From: Anaerolinea sp.
GTDB lineage: Bacteria; Chloroflexota; Anaerolineae; Anaerolineales; Villigracilaceae
NCBI GenBank assembly: GCA_020047815.1
Contig: JAIFNG010000188.1
Location: 1 to 45,933, forward strand
DNA: 45,933 bases
Direction: 5' to 3'
Positions 15,865-21,755 of the stretch are shown here, in pieces. Numbering within the stretch: position 1 is the stretch's first letter; every line of letters begins with the position of its first letter. The position numbers and the translations under genes were made by a program. A model generated the notes under the pieces. That model ran no database searches and was not told the origin of the DNA. It saw nothing but the letters and a program-made list of their open reading frames with translations.

Positions 15865-16048
15865 AGTGGCTGGATTATAAACGAAAAGAAGTATAATCGG
15901 CTCAAAACACTGAATTTACCAATGCAGAACCGGGCAAAGTATGTGCAAACATCAACAAATTCCCACCCAAAACCGAAGGGCAACCCATGACAAAACAATC
16001 CACACATCCCATTGCGGCTGTCAGCGTTCCCTGCCGCCTGCGATCAAC
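15823..16048. repeat. Copy A of a duplicated divergent promoter region
   Basis: This stretch matches 19330-19556. The first 21 nt of the core (from 15877) are identical to those from 19383, including a plus-strand TATAAT (15892-15897). To the left, the first 14 codons of the intact GT2 gene resemble a stub in copy B. To the right, codons 1-21 or so of a decayed ORF match the start of the AAA ATPase gene in copy B. Core-to-ATG distance is 110 nt here and 111 nt in copy B. Confidence 0.75.
15874..15897. promoter_or_regulatory. Overlapping divergent -10 boxes
   Basis: The minus-strand TATAAT (15879-15874) serves the GT2 gene, whose ATG starts 9 nt further on. The plus-strand TATAAT (15892-15897) faces the HAD operon. 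The two lie within 24 bp, so RNA polymerase binding should be mutually exclusive. Confidence 0.55.
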
Positions 16049-16061
16049 TTATGAACAATGA
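15987..16061 (+). pseudogene. Decayed 5' remnant of an AAA ATPase gene; may act as leader ORF
   Basis: This 24-codon ORF begins MTKQSTHPIAAVS, similar to MTRQFTQPFAPVG at the start of the intact AAA gene at 19494. A 1-nt deletion relative to that copy shifts the frame, and the ORF stops at TGA 16059-16061. AAGGG lies 6 nt before its ATG, so it may still be translated. Its stop overlaps the HAD ATG (16051) by 11 nt, and the HAD gene has no Shine-Dalgarno sequence of its own. The stub may therefore have been recruited as a coupling leader peptide. Confidence 0.6.
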
Positions 16062-16857
16062 ACCTTTGCTGCGCGTAAAATGCTTTTTGTTGGATATGGA
16101 TGGAACCTTCAATCTTGGTGAGGAAATCATCGACGGCTCGCTGTACTTTATTGACACCTTGAATGAACTGAACATCGACTATTTATTCCTGACCAATAAT
16201 TCCTCAAAACACCGCGGTATTTATGCGGAAAAGATCTCACGGCTGGGGCTGCCCACGGTTGAGGAAAAAGTCTTCACTGCCGGGGAAGCAACTGCGCTTT
16301 ATCTTGCCAAAGAACATCCATCTGCCTCTGTTTATGTGGTTGGGACACCCGCACTTGAAGATGAGTTCCGCCAGCACGGCTTTCAACTCGAAGAAAACGA
16401 TCCACAGTTGACCGTATTGGGTTTTGATACAACCCTGACCTATCAAAAACTTTGGAAGCTGTGTGACTTTGTTCGCGCCGGACTTCCATATATCGCCACA
16501 CACCCCGATTTCAATTGTCCAACTGAAACCGGGTATATGCCCGATATTGGGGCAATGATCGCTTTTGTGCGCGCCGCCACAGGTCGTGAACCTGATCTTG
16601 TGGTTGGCAAGCCCAATCGGATGATCGTTGATGCTGTGGCACAAAAGTACGGGCTGGACATTGCGGAAATGGCAATGGTTGGAGACCGGCTCTACACTGA
16701 TATCGCTCTCGGTCAGACATCCGGAATAACCACCTGCCTGGTATTAAGTGGTGAAACCACCAGGGAAGACCTTGCGGCCTCCCCATTCCAGCCCACTTAT
16801 ACGTTCACAAATTTAAGAGCAATAGCAGATTGGCTTAAAACCCACAAATCCCAATAG
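16051..16857 (+). CDS. HAD-superfamily hydrolase, subfamily IIA (NagD/phosphoglycolate-type)
   Basis: A 268-residue cytoplasmic phosphatase. Motif I is FLLDMDGTF (nucleophile and acid/base Asp), motif II FLTNNSS, motif III Lys in VVGKPN, and motif IV GDRLYTDI. The C2-type cap lies between motifs II and III and contains THPDFNCPTETGYMPD, as in NagD and phosphoglycolate/p-nitrophenyl phosphatases. The substrate cannot be fixed. I chose ATG 16051 (MNNEPLLRVK) because the only longer option starts with TTG and adds residues from a repeat. Translation probably depends on the overlapping leader ORF. The DHH and GHMP kinase genes follow in the same direction. Confidence 0.87.
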   Translation: MNNEPLLRVKCFLLDMDGTFNLGEEIIDGSLYFIDTLNELNIDYLFLTNNSSKHRGIYAEKISRLGLPTVEEKVFTAGEATALYLAKEHPSASVYVVGTPALEDEFRQHGFQLEENDPQLTVLGFDTTLTYQKLWKLCDFVRAGLPYIATHPDFNCPTETGYMPDIGAMIAFVRAATGREPDLVVGKPNRMIVDAVAQKYGLDIAEMAMVGDRLYTDIALGQTSGITTCLVLSGETTREDLAASPFQPTYTFTNLRAIADWLKTHKSQ

Positions 16858-16949
16858 ATCCGTCAGGCGTTGGCGCGTAAATCAATATAGTTGCATGAAA
16901 CGATTTTTATCGGATCCGGGAAAAGCGATAAATTTTGTAAAGGAGAACC

Positions 16950-18167
16950 ATGCTGAACAACTTAATTAACGCGATGGAACAAGCCATTCAGGAAGTCAGG
17001 CAATGGCCCGAAAAGACTGCTCAGGTCTTTCACCATAATGATGCCGATGGGCTTACTTCGGGCGCCATCCTTACCCGCGCACTTGAAAGGGAGGGTTTTA
17101 AAGTCCGGCGCTTCTGTTTGGAAAAGCCATATCCCGCAGTGCTAAAAAAGGTTTTTGAACAGGAAGGCAGGCTCCTTATCTTTGCTGATTTTGCAGGCAG
17201 GATCGCGCCGATGCTTTCTGATTTGAACAAGGGAAGAAACCTGACCCTGATCCTGGACCACCACGTTGCAGAAGCATCGACTGACCCAAAAGTTCACAAC
17301 CTTGACCCTGATCTTTTTGGATTAAAAGGGGATCGGGATATTTCCGCCTCGACCACCTGTTATCTTTTTGCACTCACCCTAAATTCAATAAATCGTGACC
17401 TGGCACATATCGCAGCCGTGGGAGCGGTGGGAGACGGTTTCTTTGTGGACGGTCAACTGGTAAGCCAGAACCGGGATGTTGCAATGGAAGCCGTACAACA
17501 GGGTCTGATGGAGATACAGAAACATGAGACCGGGGAGCGGTACCTGTTGACAGGTCCAAATGGTCAAATACCCTGTATTGAACTGGGTGACTATCTTGAT
17601 ATATTGGGCGGGGTGGGCTATTACCAACAGGGACCGGATATGGGGGTAAAGGTTTGCCTTGAAGGAGTTACACCAGAGTCAGACCGGATGGTGGAGGAAT
17701 TAAAGGCGGTCAGGACGAAGATATTTAATGAAGAGATCAAAAGACTTCAAACAGGTGCATTAATAAAAACAGCTCACATCCAGTGGTTTCATGTCGAAAA
17801 ACGCCTGTTCCCCATGGGGGTAAAAATGATCGGGGCATTCTGTGATGCCATTAAGGACACCGACCTCATTGATCCCCGGAAGTACCTCGCGGGGTTTCAG
17901 ATCATTCCCGATGAAATTCCCGGCTTTGATGCCATCACATTTAATGAGGTAAAGATCTCCATGCGGGTTTCCCCTTTTATGGAAGGAGAGATCAGGGCGG
18001 GAAGAGCACTGGGCCTCAATATATTGCTTCCTGAAGCGACAAATAGACTTGGAGGATTTTCCGATGCCTGCCATAGTCTGACGGCTGCCACCACGGTTGC
18101 CATTGGGAAAGAAGAAAAACTGATCGATGAAATGGAAAAAATTTTGAAAGGAGAATCGTATGTCTAA
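16950..18167 (+). CDS. DHH-family phosphoesterase
   Basis: A 405-residue protein with the DHH phosphoesterase core: FHHNDADGLTSG (motif I) near residue 28, ADFAG (motif II), LDHHVAE (motif III) near 107, and later a DHHA1-type C-terminal part with GGFSDACHSLTAAT at about 368-381. The core is RecJ/NrnA-like, so the substrate may be single-stranded DNA, oligonucleotides, a cyclic dinucleotide product or another phosphoester. No OB-fold typical of full RecJ is evident. AAAGGAG lies 6 nt before ATG. The stop overlaps the GHMP kinase start by 8 nt, so the two proteins are made together, an unusual pairing. Confidence 0.83.
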   Translation: MLNNLINAMEQAIQEVRQWPEKTAQVFHHNDADGLTSGAILTRALEREGFKVRRFCLEKPYPAVLKKVFEQEGRLLIFADFAGRIAPMLSDLNKGRNLTLILDHHVAEASTDPKVHNLDPDLFGLKGDRDISASTTCYLFALTLNSINRDLAHIAAVGAVGDGFFVDGQLVSQNRDVAMEAVQQGLMEIQKHETGERYLLTGPNGQIPCIELGDYLDILGGVGYYQQGPDMGVKVCLEGVTPESDRMVEELKAVRTKIFNEEIKRLQTGALIKTAHIQWFHVEKRLFPMGVKMIGAFCDAIKDTDLIDPRKYLAGFQIIPDEIPGFDAITFNEVKISMRVSPFMEGEIRAGRALGLNILLPEATNRLGGFSDACHSLTAATTVAIGKEEKLIDEMEKILKGESYV

Positions 18168-19095
18168 AGGAACAGGTTTTGGAAAAACTATCTTGATAGG
18201 GGATCAATTTGTCATGGAAGAAGTTCCGGCGATCGTCTCGTCAATTCCCTTCGAAACGGAAGCGATCGTCGAAAGGATCGACGGCGAAGGATGGGTGCTG
18301 GAAGACAACCGGATCGAGGTTCCTGGTTATAAGGAGAAGAAGATGGAACAGCAGGCGCGCTCCATCGACAGGGTTCTCGAGGTCATGAACCTGGATGTCA
18401 AAAAGAATCCGATCAAGATCACCTTCGGGGGAACACTATTGGCTGGGAGCGGGGTGGGCGCCAGCGCTGCCAGCTGCGTTTCACTTGCGCGGGCATTGAA
18501 CGCAGAATTCAATTTGGGTTATTCGATCGAGGAAATTAACCGGGTAGCCTGGCAGGGAGAATTTCCTTATCATGGGGTGGCAAGTGGAGTTGACAATACC
18601 GCCTCCACCTACGGCGGGCTGCTTCATTTTCAGGTAAAAAACCAACAACAACATTTCGAAAAGATCAAAACCCCAAAGTCCTTTGAGATCGTATTAGCCA
18701 ACAGCGGCATTACAGCCAATACAGCGCTTCTGGACGAGGTTATTGACAAGCAAAAAGAGGATGATCCGGGGCTTTTTAAATCACGAATGCAGGCCATTAC
18801 AGCCCAGTCCTATGACATGCGACAGGCACTTGAAGCTGGCGATTTGAAAAAGGTGGGGAAGATCATGTCGGAAAACCACAAGATCCTGATCGATATGGAT
18901 ATGTCCCACGAAACCCTGAATTACCTGTGTAATACAGCCCTCGAAAAAGGGGCCTGGGGCGCAAAAGTCACGGGAGGCGGCAGGGGAGGCTATATGGTTG
19001 CCTTGACTCCAGGGGAACAACTCCAGGACACGATCGCCTCGGCTTTCGAGAAGGAAGGATATAAGGTTATCCGAACCGCGATCGGCGGAAGTTAA
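18160..19095 (+). CDS. GHMP kinase, mevalonate-kinase-like
   Basis: A 311-residue GHMP-fold kinase. Seen are an N-terminal GKTILIGDQFV in place of the usual GKxxLxGEH, the phosphate-binding loop TLLAGSGVGASAASCVS (about 90-106), the catalytic-Asp motif SGVDNTASTYGG (about 144-155) and the C-terminal KVTGGGRGGYM. Order and spacing fit mevalonate kinase, which phosphorylates mevalonate with ATP in isoprenoid synthesis. The E-H pair near residue 15 reads D-Q, so substrate preference may differ. AAAGGAG inside the DHH gene lies 6 nt before its ATG. No other mevalonate-pathway gene is in the window. Confidence 0.82.
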   Translation: MSKGTGFGKTILIGDQFVMEEVPAIVSSIPFETEAIVERIDGEGWVLEDNRIEVPGYKEKKMEQQARSIDRVLEVMNLDVKKNPIKITFGGTLLAGSGVGASAASCVSLARALNAEFNLGYSIEEINRVAWQGEFPYHGVASGVDNTASTYGGLLHFQVKNQQQHFEKIKTPKSFEIVLANSGITANTALLDEVIDKQKEDDPGLFKSRMQAITAQSYDMRQALEAGDLKKVGKIMSENHKILIDMDMSHETLNYLCNTALEKGAWGAKVTGGGRGGYMVALTPGEQLQDTIASAFEKEGYKVIRTAIGGS

Positions 19096-19329
19096 CCGTA
19101 GACGAGTTTGCCCCGGACATGGGTGATGATGAACAGGGAGCTTTAATACTGTTCACTTGGAAAAAGCCGCCCAATCATTGAAAGACACGCCGACATACAT
19201 GCACTGCGCTTATACTGCCCTGCGCAATGAATGTATGTCGGCAACTCTTTAACCCTGATCAAGATGCTGCCCAGGCCAGTTGAACCGTCATCCATTCATC
19301 GATCGGGTATGGCTTCAGTTTCGAGTCCT
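19096..19329. other. Gene-free spacer after the GHMP kinase
   Basis: No supported gene is seen. The stretch contains a minor GAACAG...CTGTTC hairpin near 19131-19156 and the long hairpin at 19189-19242. It runs into the decayed GT2 stub at 19315, the left part of promoter copy B. Confidence 0.5.
19189..19242. repeat. Long imperfect inverted repeat downstream of the GHMP kinase
   Basis: GCCGACATACAT (19189-19200) pairs perfectly with ATGTATGTCGGC (19231-19242). After two mismatches the pairing continues to GCGC/GCGC, leaving a 12-nt loop. It is followed by AACTCTTTAACC, a poor T tract. It may terminate or protect the upstream transcript, or be a small mobile hairpin unit. Confidence 0.6.
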
Positions 19330-19371
19330 ATCAACTTCATGATAAGCAGGGATGATAATGGAGCGTACCAT
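19315..19371 (-). pseudogene. 5' stub of a GT2 glycosyltransferase gene
   Basis: Reading minus from ATG (19371-19369), 18 codons start MVRSIIIPAYHEVD and end at TGA. Eight of the first 14 residues equal the intact GT2 protein start ([14 protein letters not shown]) and three more are conservative. The upstream DNA also matches: CTTTTCGTTTAT is shared, but the -10 is degraded from TATAAT to TATGCT. No further GT2 sequence follows, so this is a truncated relic. Confidence 0.65.
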
Positions 19372-19556
19372 GGTGCAGGAGCATAAACGAAAAGAAGTAT
19401 AATTGGCTTGAAAATAAAATTTGGCAGTTCAGGCTTCGGGTTGCCGAAGCCTTTATTCAGAAAAGTCCCTGCTAAAAATTGGATGGAAATCCCATGACAA
19501 GACAATTCACGCAACCTTTCGCCCCAGTCGGCAGTTTTTTTCCGCCCCAGATCAAC
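19330..19556. repeat. Copy B of a duplicated divergent promoter region
   Basis: This matches 15823-16048. It holds the GT2 stub on its left, the shared core beginning ATAAACGAAAAGAAG (19383) with plus-strand TATAAT (19398-19403), a leader, and the intact start of the AAA ATPase gene on the right. Unlike copy A, its leader carries a perfect 9-bp hairpin (19431-19452). Confidence 0.75.
19431..19458 (+). terminator. Leader hairpin with short T tract before the AAA ATPase gene
   Basis: AGGCTTCGG (19431-19439) pairs perfectly with CCGAAGCCT (19444-19452) around GTTG, followed by TTATTC. It lies between the -10 (19398-19403) and the ATG at 19494, so it could attenuate transcription of the AAA gene. 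The T tract is short. Confidence 0.45.
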
Positions 19557-20822
19557 AACCTTGAAGACACGGGTCTATCACCTCTTTGGCTGCAAGACCT
19601 GGTTCTTAAGGTTTTATATTTTCGCGGCTATCTGACCGGATTCAAGGTTGCCGAAGAGATCGCCCTTCCGTTTTCCGGTGTGGCAGACCAACTCCTGATC
19701 GCACTAAAACAGGAAAAATTCATCGAAGTAAAATCCTCGCAGGGCGGAGGCGGCCTGGGAGGGGATGGCGCGTACACCTATGGAATTACAGGCGCGGGCA
19801 TCGTGCGCGCGCGCGAAGCCATGGAGCGTAGTCAATACGCGGGTCCCGCCCCGGTGCCGTTCGATGTGTATCACGAAGCCATCCGCCGCCAAAAAAGCGG
19901 ACGCATGACGGTTACCAGCCGCACCATGCGCCAGATCCTTTCACAAATGGTGATCTCTGAGTCCATCTTTCAAAGGCTTGGACCAGCGCTCAATTCAGGC
20001 TCGTCCATATTTATGTACGGACCTCCAGGGAATGGAAAGACCAGTATTGCGCGAGCCTTTGGAAACCTTGTCCTAAGTCAAAACATGTTCATTCCCTACG
20101 CCCTCTACCTCGATGGGCAGGTCATCAAAGTCTATGATGCGGTCAGCCACTCTCTTGCGCCCGAAGGTGAACCGGGCAACACGAGCGCGCTGCGCCCCAA
20201 TACCCGCCGTGACATGCGCTGGGTTAAAATCCGCAGACCGTTCATCGTCGTCGGCGGCGAATTGACCCTCGAAGGACTTGACCTGGTATTTAACGACACT
20301 ACAAAATTCTACGAAGCCCCATTCCAGGTAAAAGCCAACGGCGGCATTTTATTGATCGATGACTTCGGACGCCAACAGGTACGCCCGCGTGACCTGCTCA
20401 ACCGCTGGATCGTTCCATTGGAAAATCGTGTGGATTACCTGCGCCTGCACACCGGCCGCAAAGTGGAAGTACCCTTCGATGTGCTGGTCGTCTTTTCGAC
20501 CAACCTGCCGCCAAAAGACCTGGTAGATGAAGCCTTCCTGCGCCGCCTGCGCCACAAGATCGAAATTGGAGACCCCACATTTGAAGAATACCGCGAGATC
20601 TTCAAACGTGTTGCACAGGATAAAAAGATCGAATATAACGATCAGGGGCTGGCGTATCTTTTACAGGAATGGTACATCAAGCGCAACCGTAAACTGCGCG
20701 CCTCTCATCCGCGTGACCTGTGCGACCAGATCTTGGATATTTCAGCCTACCTGGCCGTTCCGCCCAGCATGTCGCGCGAAATGATCGACAGCGCCGGTAA
20801 AGCTTATTTTGTGGACATTTAA
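19494..20822 (+). CDS. AAA-family ATPase with N-terminal winged-helix-like region
   Basis: A 442-residue protein. Residues about 20-110 look like a winged-helix or similar adaptor region (LVLKVLYFRGYLTGFKVAEEI). A P-loop YGPPGNGKTSIARAF at about 175-189 starts the AAA core, which continues with Walker B GGILLIDDFGRQ near 280, sensor-1-like VLVVFSTNL and an arginine finger/sensor region AFLRRLRHKIEI. It is a recurrent but poorly characterised bacterial family of single-ring AAA proteins. The target is unknown. ATG at 19494 with TGGA upstream is preferred over a TTG five codons earlier. A leader hairpin precedes it. The glycerophosphodiesterase gene follows after 32 nt. Confidence 0.8.
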   Translation: MTRQFTQPFAPVGSFFPPQINNLEDTGLSPLWLQDLVLKVLYFRGYLTGFKVAEEIALPFSGVADQLLIALKQEKFIEVKSSQGGGGLGGDGAYTYGITGAGIVRAREAMERSQYAGPAPVPFDVYHEAIRRQKSGRMTVTSRTMRQILSQMVISESIFQRLGPALNSGSSIFMYGPPGNGKTSIARAFGNLVLSQNMFIPYALYLDGQVIKVYDAVSHSLAPEGEPGNTSALRPNTRRDMRWVKIRRPFIVVGGELTLEGLDLVFNDTTKFYEAPFQVKANGGILLIDDFGRQQVRPRDLLNRWIVPLENRVDYLRLHTGRKVEVPFDVLVVFSTNLPPKDLVDEAFLRRLRHKIEIGDPTFEEYREIFKRVAQDKKIEYNDQGLAYLLQEWYIKRNRKLRASHPRDLCDQILDISAYLAVPPSMSREMIDSAGKAYFVDI

Positions 20823-20854
20823 CCTACACCGCACCACTCCGAGCCTGATTCCTA

Positions 20855-21610
20855 ATGATTGAAAATTTTCCCCGCCCCATCCTATTGGCGCATCGAGGCG
20901 ACTCTGCCCATGCCCCTGAAAATACCCTGCCCGCATTTCAACAAGCCATCGAAAAGGGCGCCGACGGCGTTGAACTGGATGCAAAACTTACAGCAGACGG
21001 GCATGTGATCACCATTCACGACGCCAGGGTGGACCGCACCACCAACGGTAAAGGTCGTGTTGCATCATTAACCCTCGAATCCATCCGCCAACTGGACGCG
21101 GGAAAATGGTACCACGAGAAATTTGCCGGTACAAAGGTGCCCCTGTTGGAGGAAGTCTTTGAAACCGTCGGCAGGGATAAAATAATCAACATCGAGTTGA
21201 GCAATTATTATTCCACCCCGCGTGATGGCCTGGCGGTAAAAGTCTGTGAGCTGATCAAACGGCATAATAATCAGAGCCAGATCCTTTTCTCATCCTTCTT
21301 CCCGTCCAATCTGCAGATAACCGCAAAAATCCTGCCTGAAATTCCGCGTGGATTGCTGGCTGGACCGGGGCTGATGGGCATATGGGCACGCTCTTTTGGA
21401 TTCATGTTCGGCGATTATCTGGCATTGCATCCGCATATTACCAACACCACCCGGGAACAGATCCTGCGCGCACATCGCCTTAAGCGCCGTGTGCATGTCT
21501 GGACGGCAAATACACTGGAGGAATTTAATCGCTTCAAAGAGTGGGATGTGGACGGCATTATTACCGATGACCCCCAGCTTGCAGTTCAGGCACTCGGGAG
21601 GAGTGGATGA
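20855..21610 (+). CDS. Glycerophosphodiester phosphodiesterase (UgpQ-like)
   Basis: A 251-residue TIM-barrel enzyme hydrolysing glycerophosphodiesters to glycerol 3-phosphate and an alcohol. Signatures are LAHRGDSAHAPENT with the catalytic His, GVELDAKLTADGHVITIHD with metal-binding Glu/Asp and the second catalytic His, then VDRTTNGKG. The C-terminal VHVWTANTLEEFNRF and GVDGIITDDP-type ending (VDGIITDDPQLA) are also typical. No signal peptide is seen, so it is cytoplasmic like UgpQ. It could recycle lipid head groups. Confidence 0.92.
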   Translation: MIENFPRPILLAHRGDSAHAPENTLPAFQQAIEKGADGVELDAKLTADGHVITIHDARVDRTTNGKGRVASLTLESIRQLDAGKWYHEKFAGTKVPLLEEVFETVGRDKIINIELSNYYSTPRDGLAVKVCELIKRHNNQSQILFSSFFPSNLQITAKILPEIPRGLLAGPGLMGIWARSFGFMFGDYLALHPHITNTTREQILRAHRLKRRVHVWTANTLEEFNRFKEWDVDGIITDDPQLAVQALGRSG

Positions 21611-21667
21611 AGCCGTCCGCATATCGGTGGCAGGCTTGGGCGGGGAGCGAAGCGAATATCCACAAGG

Positions 21668-21697
21668 CGTCGTTCATCGAGCGGCGTCTGTTTTTTT
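21668..21697 (+). terminator. Probable intrinsic terminator after the glycerophosphodiesterase
   Basis: An 8-bp stem with G-U pairs (21668-21675 with 21679-21686, loop ATC) is followed after four bases by seven Ts (21691-21697). The stem is modest, but the T run is clear and lies 59 nt before the next start. Confidence 0.5.
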
Positions 21698-21755
21698 CAC
21701 TTGCAACGGTAAACTCTCCTGACTTTGCTTCTCAATTGTGTTATAAGGGAATGTA

